A stretch of 64,000 nucleotides of DNA from Paraburkholderia phytofirmans PsJN (GTDB taxonomy: Bacteria > Pseudomonadota > Gammaproteobacteria > Burkholderiales > Burkholderiaceae), in assembly GCF_000020125.1 (NCBI RefSeq), contig NC_010676.1, positions 2,232,001 through 2,296,000 of the forward strand, written 5' to 3'. Positions 33,538 through 42,114 of the stretch are shown piece after piece (the stretch's first letter is position 1; each line of letters opens with the position of its first letter). The position numbers and the translations under genes were made by a program. The notes beneath the pieces are model-generated. The model was not told the DNA's origin, did not search any database, and saw only the letters and a list, made by a program, of their open reading frames with translations.

Positions 33538-34857
33538 ATGAGCACCACCATCCCGACGGCCGCCACGGCCGACAGCCGCAAAGCGCGCAGCCAGGCTCGC
33601 CAGGCGGCACTCGGCAGCTTTGTCGGCGCCGTGGTCGACTGGTACGACTTCCTGCTGTACGGCATCGTCGCAGCGCTCGTATTCAATGCCGAGTTTTTCC
33701 CCAAAGTCAGCCCGGCGATGGGGACGCTCGCCGCGTTCGCCACCTTCGGCGTCGGCTTTCTGTTCCGCCCGCTCGGCGGCTTCGTGTTCGGACACTACGG
33801 CGACCGGCTCGGACGCAAGCGCATGCTGGTGCTCACGGTAATGATGATGGGTCTGTCGACCGCCGCCATCGGCCTGCTGCCGTCGTTCGCCAGCATCGGC
33901 TGGTGGGCGCCGGCGCTGCTCGTGAGTCTGCGCGCGATCCAGGGCTTCGCGGTGGGCGGCGAATGGGGCGGCGCGGCGTTGATGGCCGTCGAAAGTGCGC
34001 CCGAGAAAAAGAAAGCGTTCTACAGCAGCGGCGTGCAGGTCGGCTACGGCGTGGGCCTCGTACTTTCGACCGGACTGATCGCGCTGATCAGCCGTTCCAT
34101 GGACAACGCCTCGTTCCTGAGTTGGGGCTGGCGCCTGCCCTTCCTGTTCAGCGTGGTGCTGGTGCTGATCGCGCTGTGGATCCGCTCGAGCATGGAAGAG
34201 TCGAAGGAATTTGTCGAGAAAGTCGGCAAGCACGGTGAACGCAGCGTTCGCCTGCCGATCGTCGAAGCCTTGCTGCGGCATCCGAAGGCGTTTCTGTTGA
34301 TCATCGCGCTGCGTCTTGCCGAGTTGTTCACGATGTATATCGTGACCGCCTTCGCACTGAACTACTCGACGGCGAATCTGCACATGCCGCGCGAGTTCTT
34401 CCTCACCATCGGTTTGCTGGTGGGCGCGCTGAGTTGCGTGACGATTCCGTGCTTCGCCTTGCTGGCGGATCGTTTCGGCCGCCGCCGCGTGTATATCGCC
34501 GGCGCGCTGGTCGGCATGCTGAGCGCGGTGCCGTTCTTCCTTGCGCTCGAAGCACGCTCGACGGTGTGGATCGTGGTGTTCGCCGTCATGCTCGCCAACG
34601 TTGCGCACGACATGGTGGTGAGCGTGCAGCAGCCCATGTTCACCGAACTGTTCGGCACCGAGTATCGCTACAGCGGTGCGGGCGTGGGCTATCAGGTGGC
34701 GAGCGTGGTCGGCGGCGGCTTCACGCCGTTTATCGCGGTTGCGCTGGTCAGCTTTGCCGGCGGTTCGTGGCATCCGGTGGCGGCTTATCTGGCGATTGGC
34801 TGCCTGATCTCGGTGCTCGTGGCGGCGAAAATGAAGACCGGGCGCACTGTCGCCTGA
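33538..34857 (+). CDS. MHS family MFS metabolite:proton symporter
   Basis: A 439-residue major facilitator with 12 membrane segments, of the metabolite:H+ symporter subgroup (ShiA, KgtP, ProP relatives). Family signs are SFVGAVVDWYDFLLYG at the first helix, FGHYGDRLGRKRMLVLT in loop 2-3, RAIQGFAVGGEWGGAALMAVE in helix 5 and FGRRRVYI in loop 8-9. ATG 33538 has AAGGAGACAATTTC upstream. It is divergent from the GntR gene and closed by a terminator. A dicarboxylate or related organic acid is the likely substrate. Confidence 0.92.
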   Translation: MSTTIPTAATADSRKARSQARQAALGSFVGAVVDWYDFLLYGIVAALVFNAEFFPKVSPAMGTLAAFATFGVGFLFRPLGGFVFGHYGDRLGRKRMLVLTVMMMGLSTAAIGLLPSFASIGWWAPALLVSLRAIQGFAVGGEWGGAALMAVESAPEKKKAFYSSGVQVGYGVGLVLSTGLIALISRSMDNASFLSWGWRLPFLFSVVLVLIALWIRSSMEESKEFVEKVGKHGERSVRLPIVEALLRHPKAFLLIIALRLAELFTMYIVTAFALNYSTANLHMPREFFLTIGLLVGALSCVTIPCFALLADRFGRRRVYIAGALVGMLSAVPFFLALEARSTVWIVVFAVMLANVAHDMVVSVQQPMFTELFGTEYRYSGAGVGYQVASVVGGGFTPFIAVALVSFAGGSWHPVAAYLAIGCLISVLVAAKMKTGRTVA

Positions 34858-35212
34858 GTTTTCCTGATTGTGGCCAAGCGGGCCGGCGTGGCGAAAGATG
34901 CCACTGCCGGCCCGCTTTGCTTTGGGCGTTCGGTAGTTTATTCCGGACAACAGCACGGCTAAGCCGCGATTCGACAGATTACGGTCGTGTTTCACTAGGC
35001 AAACACCTTATGTATTTGCATCTCATATTGCCAAGGGCAAGATCGCGCCCTATCGTTCGACGAAGTTGATTTCGTCGCGAATTCGAACACGCCATATGCA
35101 ATCGAAATACATATATTGGCGGCATTAAAAAATCGCAGTTTTTACGCCGTTAGACCTCAAGCATTGGTGTGCCGCGCCGATAACAACTAATTCGTCACCC
35201 CGGAGACCGACC
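34858..35212. other. Intergenic region between two MFS genes
   Basis: A 355-bp gap. The left part holds the terminator of the MHS gene (34877-34922). The right part, from about 34990, is AT-rich and probably holds the promoter of the OFA transporter, but I could not fix a -35/-10 pair. No gene is seen. Confidence 0.5.
34877..34922 (+). terminator. Rho-independent terminator of the MHS gene
   Basis: AGCGGGCCGGCGTGGC pairs with GCCACTGCCGGCCCGCT (one unpaired T, 7-nt loop GAAAGAT) over 34877-34916 and is followed by a T-rich tail, TTGCTTT. It starts 19 bp after the transporter stop codon. Confidence 0.8.
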
Positions 35213-36616
35213 ATGAGCAGTATCACCGAGCCGAGCGGGAATTCAGGCTCCGCCCCTTTCTTTTCCAAACAGGCCACCGTTGCGAAACCAGGTTTTTCGC
35301 GCTGGATGGTTCCGCCCGCGGCCCTTGCCGTCCACCTCTGTATTGGCCAGGCGTACGCCTTTTCCGTGTTCAACGGTCCGCTGACCAAGGTCATCGGCAT
35401 TACGCAATCCAGCGCGGATGACTGGTCGCTGACCTCGCTCGGCTGGATCTTTTCGCTGGCGATCGTGTTCCTCGGTTTGTCGGCGGCCTTCGCCGGCAAG
35501 TGGCTCGAACGCGTCGGCCCGCGCCGCACGATGTTTACCGCCGCATGCTGCTTCGGCGGCGGCTTCCTGGTTTCCGCGCTCGGCGTGTATCTGCATCAGA
35601 TCGTGCTGCTCTATCTGGGCTACGGCGTGATCGGCGGAATCGGACTGGGACTCGGCTACGTGTCGCCGGTGTCCACGCTGATCCGCTGGTTCCCGGACCG
35701 CCGCGGCATGGCGACCGGCATGGCGATCATGGGCTTCGGCGGTGGCGCGATGATCGCCGCGCCGCTGTCCGTGGCGTTGATGAACCACTTCCGCAGCGCG
35801 ACCAGCATCGGCGTGGCCGAAACGTTCGTCGTGCTCGGCATCGCCTACTTCATCTCGATGACGATCGGCGCGCTCGCGATCCGCGTGCCGCCCGCGGACT
35901 GGAAGCCGGCCGGCTGGACGCCGAGCACCACCGGCCAGAACAAGATGATCTCGCGCAATCACGTGCATATCGATCAGGCGCTGAAGACGCCGCAGTTCTA
36001 TCTGATCTGGCTCGTGCTGTTTCTGAACGTGACCGCCGGCATCGGCATTCTCGGCCAGGCCTCGGTGATGATTCAGGAGAGCTTCAAGGACACGGTGACG
36101 GCAGCCGCTGCGGCCGGCTTCGTCGGCCTGTTGTCGCTCTTCAACATGGGCGGCCGTTTCGTTTGGGCGTCGGCGTCGGACTGGATCGGCCGTAAGAACA
36201 CCTACTTCATCTTCTTCGCGCTCGGCGCGGTGCTGTATTACCTCGTGCCGGGTTTCGCGGCGTCGGGTCATATCGCCCTCTTCGTGCTTGCTTACTGCGT
36301 GATCCTGACGATGTACGGCGGCGGCTTCTCCACCGTGCCGGCCTATCTCGCCGACATGTTCGGCACGGCGTTCGTCGGCGGTATTCACGGGCGTCTGCTG
36401 ACGGCGTGGGCCGCGGCGGGCGTCGCCGGTCCGGTGCTGGTGAACTACATTCGCGCCTATGAAGTCGCGCAGGGCGTCGCCAAGGCGGACGCCTACACGA
36501 TGACCGTTCACATCATGGCCGTGCTGCTGGTAGTCGGCTTCATCTGCAACCTGCTGATCAAGCGTGTGGACGACAAGCACCACATGTCCGACGCACAACT
36601 CGCCAAAGGCGCTTAA
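35213..36616 (+). CDS. OFA family MFS transporter (oxalate/formate-antiporter-like)
   Basis: A 467-residue major facilitator of the OFA subgroup, distinct from the OxlT copy at 25639. It has a longer N-terminus, IGQAYAFSVFNGPLTKVIGITQSS after the first helix, STLIRWFPDRRGMATGMAIMGFGGG in the first half and YLADMFGTAFVGGIHGRLLTAWAAAG in the second. ATG 35213 is preceded by CCGGAGACCGACC. A 41-codon gene follows by 10 bp. Related E. coli YhjX-type transporters respond to pyruvate, so oxalate need not be the substrate. Confidence 0.9.
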   Translation: MSSITEPSGNSGSAPFFSKQATVAKPGFSRWMVPPAALAVHLCIGQAYAFSVFNGPLTKVIGITQSSADDWSLTSLGWIFSLAIVFLGLSAAFAGKWLERVGPRRTMFTAACCFGGGFLVSALGVYLHQIVLLYLGYGVIGGIGLGLGYVSPVSTLIRWFPDRRGMATGMAIMGFGGGAMIAAPLSVALMNHFRSATSIGVAETFVVLGIAYFISMTIGALAIRVPPADWKPAGWTPSTTGQNKMISRNHVHIDQALKTPQFYLIWLVLFLNVTAGIGILGQASVMIQESFKDTVTAAAAAGFVGLLSLFNMGGRFVWASASDWIGRKNTYFIFFALGAVLYYLVPGFAASGHIALFVLAYCVILTMYGGGFSTVPAYLADMFGTAFVGGIHGRLLTAWAAAGVAGPVLVNYIRAYEVAQGVAKADAYTMTVHIMAVLLVVGFICNLLIKRVDDKHHMSDAQLAKGA

Positions 36617-36626
36617 GGAGACTCGC

Positions 36627-36752
36627 ATGTCGACCGTTCAAGCAGTGCAGACCAGCAAGGTCAAACTCGCCGTCTTCTGGCTGTATGTGACGCTGCCGCT
36701 CGCATGGGGCGTGGTCAATACGCTCTCGCAGGCGATGAAGCTCTTCAAGTAA
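36627..36752 (+). CDS. Small membrane partner of the OFA transporter, 41 aa
   Basis: A 41-codon gene starting 10 bp after the OFA transporter with an AAGGAG ribosome-binding site. It has a polar N-terminus and one hydrophobic segment with helix-breaking proline (LAVFWLYVTLPLAWGVVNTL), ending in a short basic tail. Small proteins of this kind occur next to some OFA/MFS genes and are annotated as small transporter subunits. Its proximity and strong translation signal support a transporter-linked role; none is shown. Confidence 0.75.
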   Translation: MSTVQAVQTSKVKLAVFWLYVTLPLAWGVVNTLSQAMKLFK

Positions 36753-36760
36753 ATGTCGTT

Positions 36761-36794
36761 CGGCACCCCGTGCGTTCCGACGTGCGGGGTGCCG
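36761..36794 (+). other. Hairpin downstream of the small OFA partner gene
   Basis: CGGCACCCCG (36761-36770) and CGGGGTGCCG (36785-36794) form a perfect 10-bp GC-rich stem with a 14-nt loop, 8 bp after the stop codon at 36752. No T-run follows on either strand, so it is at best a weak terminator or a 3'-end stabiliser between two converging genes. Confidence 0.45.
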
Positions 36795-36862
36795 CTGCAG
36801 CGGGTGTCGCTCGCTGACTGTCTAGCGGCGCATTTCAAGCGCGCCGATTTCCCGCCGCCCCG

Positions 36863-39757
36863 TTACCACTGATACGCCGCACCGGCCGTGACCGCGGTCG
36901 TGGCGGAACTGATGCCCGCGCCGAGCTTCACCTTCAGACTCTGCGTGACGCGCGCCGACAGCCCCACCGCCACCGCCTGATACCCCTTGTAACCGGCCGT
37001 TCCGACGCCGATGGCGAGGTTCTTCGTGGCATCGACTTCGGGGATCGACGTCAGCGCCAGCGCCGACGCCGTTCCGGAATAGGCGTTGCGCGCCATGTCG
37101 CTCAAGCCCCCCTGGAACTGCTGCATGTTGACGGCGTCGGTTGGGCCCTGCCCGGCGGCGACGTTGGTGATGCGGCGCTCGCTGCCGGACGAGCCTACCG
37201 AAACCGTGTTCGTCACATCGGCCACCGAGCCTTCGCCGATCGCCACCGAATTCGGCGCCGATGCTTTCGAGCCGCCGCCGATCGCCACAGAACCGTTGCC
37301 GATTGCCTGCGCCGCTGTACCGGAACTGTTGACGGCAACGTAGGGACTGCCGGTGGTCTGGTTGTTCCGCACCACGTTGATCTGCTGACTGAGCGTGCTG
37401 ACAGTCTGGTTGGTGTTCCAGAGTTGCGCTCCCGTCACTGCATCGGTACTGGTGGCCGATAGTGTGCCGTCCTGCAGATTGGTCAGTTGGACTTTCGGGG
37501 CATTGGCCGCCACGCCGCCGAGCGTGATCCTGTCATGCGCCGAGCTGTCGTACTGGACCGCATTCGCGACCGCGCCGCCAAGATTGCCAACGGTGGTCTG
37601 CAGACCGGAAATATCGCTGCTGTTCTGCGTCACACGGCCATCCAGGTTGGTGATCGCGCTGCCGACATTGTTCACGACCGTGCCGCCCACGCTATACGAC
37701 GGTGCCGAGACCGAACCGTCCGCGTTGACGGTTGCCCCGCCGCCGAGTGCCACCGCCGTGCTGGCCGCCTGCGCATACAGTTGCGAGCCGTTGACCGCGT
37801 CGCTGCTGGCAGGACTGACCGCGCCGGCCGCCACGCCTGTGATGACGCGATGGCCCGCGGTGCCGGCCATATTGACCAGCTTGCCGTCCGTCACCGCACC
37901 GACATTGATGACGCGCGACACGGGGTCCTGCGTGACCATGCCGATACCGCCAGTCTCCATGCTCTGCTGCAAGGTACTGAGGCCATTGTCGAGCGAGCCG
38001 AGCGCGTCGCCGACGGTGGTTTGCGTGCCGCCCTGCACGTGATAGCTTGGGCCGGTCAGCGAACCATCGGCGTTGATCTGCGCGCCGCCGCCCAGCGCGG
38101 CCACCATCGGTTTGAACTGGCCGAGATTGACCGCTGATGCGTCCGTGGTGCCCGCCGCAATGCCCGTCAACTCGCGGGCGCCGCCGGTGCCGGTGAAATC
38201 GACGCGGGCGCCGTCCGTGTCTTTCGCCACGGTGAGATTGCGCGAGGTCTGATCCTGCTGAACAAGCCCGATCTCGCCGTTGGTGATCTGGTTCGTGATG
38301 TTGCTCACGTCGCCTTCGATCGTCGTGGTGCGCTGATCGAGATTGCTGATGCTTGTCGTGTTGTCGGTGACGCGCTGGTCGAGGTTGCTGATGTTCGTCG
38401 TGTTGTCGGTGACGCGCTGATCGAGATTGCTGATGTTCGTCGTGTTGTCAGTGACGCGCTGGTCGAGATTGCTGATGTTCGTCGTGTTGTCAGTGACGCG
38501 CTGGTCGAGATTGCTGATGTTCGTCGTGTTGTCAGTGACGCGCTGATCCAGGTTCGTAATGCTGCCGGTGTTCTGCGCGACGGCCTGATTGGTGGCGAAC
38601 AGCTGCGCGCCGTTGACGGCGTCCGAACTGCCGGCAGCGAGGTTCGCGGCGCGCACATTGGTGAGCCGAACCGGCGCGGCAGCGCTGCCTAACGTGACGC
38701 TGTCGTGTGAGGTCGAATCGTACTGAACGGAATCGGCGCTGGCCTGAGTACTGGTGGTGACGACGGCCGCTAGCGCGGAGCCGACATCGTTGTATATCCT
38801 CCCACCGACCTTATAGACGGGCTTCGCGATCGTTCCGTCAGCGGCAACGTCGGTGCCGCCTCCCAGCACGCCCGCCATGCCCTTCAACTGCGAGACTGTG
38901 ACGGCATCGCTGCCCTGGGTGCCGGCCGCGACATTGGCGATCTGCCGTTGCAGCGTGGCGCTACCGACCGAGACGGTATTCGCACGGTCCGCGGAGGAGT
39001 CCGCACCCAACGCGACCGAGCCCGCCGCAGTGGCCGTCGCGCCGGAACCAAACGCGATTGCCTTCGTGGCGGCCTCCGCGATAAAGGCGCCGCTACCCGC
39101 CGCGATCGAGTTCGCCGCGTTCGTCTGGACGTTCGTCCCGATAGCCAGCGCATTGACGTTCTGTACGGCTGCGTTATAGCCGATTGCAACACCGTTCTCT
39201 GCAAAATAGTTGCTGGTCGCGCCGGCGCCCACCACCGTCGCATTGGATGCCAACGCAGCGGCTCCTGCGCCGACGGCGGTCGTATTGACCCGCGCAGCGC
39301 CGGAACTCGTGCCGATTGCGAGCGCGTTAGTGTCGATGGCCGTCGCACCGACGCCGACCGCCATCGCGTTTTCACCTCCCGACGCGGAGGTCGTCAAAGC
39401 GGGTGTGGTGAACTGACTGACGGCAATGAACTGGGTGACGGGTACGGGATCGGTCAACGCAACAGTTGCAAGCGTTAGCGTTTTTGGACGGCTCAGGTTG
39501 GAGTCGGGCGTTTGACTGACAGTCGCCAGATCGGCGGCATCCCATTCGACAGGCGCATTCATGATCGGGTTGGGCGACTCGCCGGCCGCCCTCGCAGGCA
39601 AAGCCATCACCAACGTCCCAAACAGACTGGTACCGGCGGCTACCAGCGCGCCATATCCCGCCACCCCTCGCCCACCACGGTTTTTCGCCATCTCGGACGC
39701 CGCCGCGCATGTACGCGTCGTGCTACGCCATTCGATCTTATAAGACTTGCTCAACAT
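36863..39757 (-). CDS. Trimeric autotransporter adhesin (YadA-like)
   Basis: A 964-residue type Vc autotransporter. It has an extended signal region (MLSKSYKIEWRS...) with a hydrophobic core ending LPARA at about residue 57, then a head rich in YadA-type AxAxGxxAxA repeats (residues about 120-260), alternating stalk and neck modules (SDAVNGAQL, SSDAVNGSQLYAQ) and five 14-residue coiled-coil repeats. A 70-residue membrane anchor ends in aromatic Trp. Start choice is awkward: ATG 39757 abuts GGGAGGA with no spacing, and TTG at 39766 and 39754 are also possible. It likely mediates adhesion to surfaces or host cells. Confidence 0.93.
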   Translation of the reverse strand: MLSKSYKIEWRSTTRTCAAASEMAKNRGGRGVAGYGALVAAGTSLFGTLVMALPARAAGESPNPIMNAPVEWDAADLATVSQTPDSNLSRPKTLTLATVALTDPVPVTQFIAVSQFTTPALTTSASGGENAMAVGVGATAIDTNALAIGTSSGAARVNTTAVGAGAAALASNATVVGAGATSNYFAENGVAIGYNAAVQNVNALAIGTNVQTNAANSIAAGSGAFIAEAATKAIAFGSGATATAAGSVALGADSSADRANTVSVGSATLQRQIANVAAGTQGSDAVTVSQLKGMAGVLGGGTDVAADGTIAKPVYKVGGRIYNDVGSALAAVVTTSTQASADSVQYDSTSHDSVTLGSAAAPVRLTNVRAANLAAGSSDAVNGAQLFATNQAVAQNTGSITNLDQRVTDNTTNISNLDQRVTDNTTNISNLDQRVTDNTTNISNLDQRVTDNTTNISNLDQRVTDNTTSISNLDQRTTTIEGDVSNITNQITNGEIGLVQQDQTSRNLTVAKDTDGARVDFTGTGGARELTGIAAGTTDASAVNLGQFKPMVAALGGGAQINADGSLTGPSYHVQGGTQTTVGDALGSLDNGLSTLQQSMETGGIGMVTQDPVSRVINVGAVTDGKLVNMAGTAGHRVITGVAAGAVSPASSDAVNGSQLYAQAASTAVALGGGATVNADGSVSAPSYSVGGTVVNNVGSAITNLDGRVTQNSSDISGLQTTVGNLGGAVANAVQYDSSAHDRITLGGVAANAPKVQLTNLQDGTLSATSTDAVTGAQLWNTNQTVSTLSQQINVVRNNQTTGSPYVAVNSSGTAAQAIGNGSVAIGGGSKASAPNSVAIGEGSVADVTNTVSVGSSGSERRITNVAAGQGPTDAVNMQQFQGGLSDMARNAYSGTASALALTSIPEVDATKNLAIGVGTAGYKGYQAVAVGLSARVTQSLKVKLGAGISSATTAVTAGAAYQW
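38331..38540 (-). repeat. Five tandem 42-bp coding repeats in the adhesin stalk
   Basis: Five nearly identical 42-bp units begin at 38331, 38373, 38415, 38457 and 38499, with a diverging sixth start at 38541. They encode the 14-residue unit VTDNTTNISNLDQR, two heptads of a trimeric coiled coil. Units differ by only a few bases, so copy number can change by slippage or recombination without a frameshift. Confidence 0.95.
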
Positions 39758-40186
39758 TCCTCCCAATCTTTTATAGAAGATCCACGCACCAGGATTTTTA
39801 CTATGTCATCCTAACTATTTAACGCGATCCAACAGAAAACTAAGACAGCGTTATTACCTCGTTACGACACAAAGTCGCCGCACACAAATATACCGTGTAA
39901 AGCGATTTTTTAGCTTATATTGGAAAAAAGGCATAACCCGTTTAAGACTTAAAATGCCAAACGTCTTATATCGCGCTCGTTATTTTTAGGCATTTCTAAG
40001 CAGCGATTTGGACCTTTCCGAAATCAGCGCACGCGACAGTGCTAATTCCTGTCGAAGTTCTCAGACAGGACGAACGTCGACGAAAATGAGTCTACCCTCG
40101 GCAGTCAAACGGAAGTCATACAGGAAAACTACACGTGAAGAGACGTGAACTGATACAGCGGACCGTGCCGCGTTCAAGCAGATCGA
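39758..40186. other. AT-rich region upstream of the adhesin gene
   Basis: A 429-bp gap between the histidine kinase and adhesin genes on the minus strand. It is the most AT-rich stretch I noticed in the window: bases 39901-39960 contain 19 G or C of 60. It must hold the adhesin promoter and is a likely target for H-NS-type silencing. No gene is seen and I could not fix a single promoter. Confidence 0.6.
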
Positions 40187-41407
40187 TCAGCCGCCCTCGG
40201 CCTCGAGGCGCATCGGAAAACTGATCTCGAAGATCGTCCCCTCGCCCTCCTGCGAGTCGAAACGAATCTCGCCCTGCAGCACCCGGCACAATTCCTTGAC
40301 GATCGCGAGGCCCAAGCCCGCGCCTGGAATGTCCTCATCCGTGGCGCGCTCGAACTCCTTGAATACGCGCTCCCGGTCCGACGCGCCGATGCCCACGCCC
40401 GTGTCCGACACACGCAGGCGCCAGCGATCGTTTTCCGTCGCCGTCATGCTCAATTCGACCTGGCCCGCCTTGGTGTATTTGGCCGCGTTGGTCAACAGGT
40501 TGAGCGCGACCTGTTTGAGTTTGAGACGGTTGGAGACAACCACATCCAGCGCGCCGTCGAAGGCGGTCAGCAGCCGCAGCCCTTTCGCTTCGATCGCGCT
40601 TTCGCACGAAATCACCAGTTCGTCGAACAGCTCGCGCAGCGCGAAGCTTTCCAGCACGAGCGGACTGTCGTCGCCGAGCACCACCGAGTATTCGACCAGT
40701 TCGTCGACCAGCGTTTTCATATCGGCCGCCTGACGGTTCGCCAGCGCGAGCGCCGTCTCGACTTTGGCCGGCGCGCGGCTGATCAGCTGCAGCGCCATTG
40801 AAAACACATTGAGAAAGTTGCGCAAATCGTGCACGACGCTGCGCGTGATCTGCATGCGCGACTCGTACAGATCGCCGACCAACTGTTGCTTGAGCGTCAG
40901 TTCGTGGTTGGCGCGCTCGAGGCGCCCGGTGTAGTCGTCGATCTTGCGGTCGCGCTCGTTGACGACCTCGCGGATCGAGGTCAGCGTGACAAAGCTCACG
41001 GCTTCGTCGATGAAATGCCGCGCCCGCTCCTCATGACGCCGCGTGAAAAACGGCCGCGCCTCGCTGAATTCGACGATCGCGCCGGTCAGCATCTGCCGGA
41101 ACAGATCGAGCTCGCGCACCAGTTCGTCGATCCGGTAGCCTTGCTTCCAGCGCAATTTGCCGTGCAGACGCGCGTCGTGTTCGATCGCGCTCTCGACCTG
41201 GTCCATATCCTGGCTCTCCAGCACGCTGCAGATTTCGTCGAGGATATTCGGGACATGATCGGCCAGTTGCTCGTAAGTGAGCCGGTCGGACTCGGTCAAT
41301 TCTGCGTCGTGAAAAACGGCCTTCATCCAGCGCTCGGTCAGTTCGACCTGTTGCAGGCGCAACTGTTTGGCGAAAGCGGAGAGCGGCAGTACGTGCGAAT
41401 CTGTCAT
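40187..41407 (-). CDS. Sensor histidine kinase with RsbRD-like N-terminal domain
   Basis: A 406-residue soluble kinase. Residues about 10-150 form an all-helical domain like the RsbRD/RsbR N-terminus, a coiled coil follows (150-185), then a HisKA domain with phospho-acceptor His193 in VVHDLRNFLN and a HATPase domain with N box LLTNAAKYT, G1 DTGVGIG and G2 GAGLGLAIV. No membrane segment is present, so it senses a cytosolic cue or partner. No response regulator is adjacent. ATG 41407 has only a weak ribosome-binding site. It lies upstream of the adhesin gene on the same strand. Confidence 0.9.
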   Translation of the reverse strand: MTDSHVLPLSAFAKQLRLQQVELTERWMKAVFHDAELTESDRLTYEQLADHVPNILDEICSVLESQDMDQVESAIEHDARLHGKLRWKQGYRIDELVRELDLFRQMLTGAIVEFSEARPFFTRRHEERARHFIDEAVSFVTLTSIREVVNERDRKIDDYTGRLERANHELTLKQQLVGDLYESRMQITRSVVHDLRNFLNVFSMALQLISRAPAKVETALALANRQAADMKTLVDELVEYSVVLGDDSPLVLESFALRELFDELVISCESAIEAKGLRLLTAFDGALDVVVSNRLKLKQVALNLLTNAAKYTKAGQVELSMTATENDRWRLRVSDTGVGIGASDRERVFKEFERATDEDIPGAGLGLAIVKELCRVLQGEIRFDSQEGEGTIFEISFPMRLEAEGG

Positions 41408-41688
41408 GTGGGAGACCTGGCGCCGCGTGGCGGCGAAAATAGGTGTTCCGCGCCGCCCCAAGGAGACTTCCTTCGGGACGCACTCAACGCGACCGCATGG
41501 ACGGCAAACCGCGCTCAGGAGGCAAAGGGTGAGCGCTGCGCAAGCCGCCCGGGCGCCTCCAGTATGCGCGATTTACGGAACAAAAATTAACCAGGGTTAG
41601 GACCTGTCCGAACCGGCGCGTCCCGCAGAAACAACTCCGCGTGAACATCGCCCGCGAGCATCCCCTTGCGCGACACTGCGCCGCCGCT

Positions 41689-42114
41689 TCAGACCTTCTC
41701 GAACAGCACGTCCTGCGCGCCTTCCCACAACACCTTGGTGCCGAGCTCACGCAGCTTCTCCTTGCCTTCGACGATCGTCAGGAAGTGGTTGCCCGCGAGT
41801 TGCCCCATCTTGCTCGCGAAGCAGCACGAACCGTACGCGAGAATGATCTCGGTTTCGCTGTAGCCGCCGGGATAAAACAGAATGTCGCCGACCGACGGAT
41901 GGCTCGTGTGATTCTCGAAGCCGACCGCCGCGCCGTCGTTCTCGAGCTTAAAGTCGCCGAGCGGCACCCAGCAGCCTTCGCCGCTCCAGCGCACATGAAT
42001 GAGCTTTTGCCGGTACGGCAGGAGCTTGAGGAAAGCGGCCACGGTTTGCGGCGCGTCCGGATGGGTTTCGGCGGTAAAGACATGGCCGCAGGAGGTGATT
42101 CGGAGTCGGGTCAT
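41689..42114 (-). CDS. DUF3830 family (cyclophilin-like fold) protein
   Basis: A 141-residue soluble protein. The sequence contains VRWSGEGCWVPLGDF, NHTSHPSVGDILFYPGGYSETEIILAYG and LAGNHFLTIVEG, the regular pattern of DUF3830, a family with a cyclophilin-like barrel but no known enzyme activity. ATG 42114 is chosen because homology starts there; the frame stays open to 42450. In other genomes the family sits beside amidases and hydrolases, and an amidase is encoded 2.7 kb away here. Confidence 0.75.
   Translation of the reverse strand: MTRLRITSCGHVFTAETHPDAPQTVAAFLKLLPYRQKLIHVRWSGEGCWVPLGDFKLENDGAAVGFENHTSHPSVGDILFYPGGYSETEIILAYGSCCFASKMGQLAGNHFLTIVEGKEKLRELGTKVLWEGAQDVLFEKV

Noticed and set aside
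33442..34995. 517-codon open frame on the minus strand
   Set aside because: Antisense to the MHS transporter; composition is the His/Arg/Gln-rich type made by reading GC-rich membrane-protein genes backwards.
35243..36628. 461-codon open frame on the minus strand
   Set aside because: Antisense to the OFA transporter with the same His/Arg-rich shadow composition.
38331..38540. Regular 42-bp repeats considered as a CRISPR array
   Set aside because: Units are contiguous with no spacers, stay in frame and encode a coiled-coil repeat of the adhesin.
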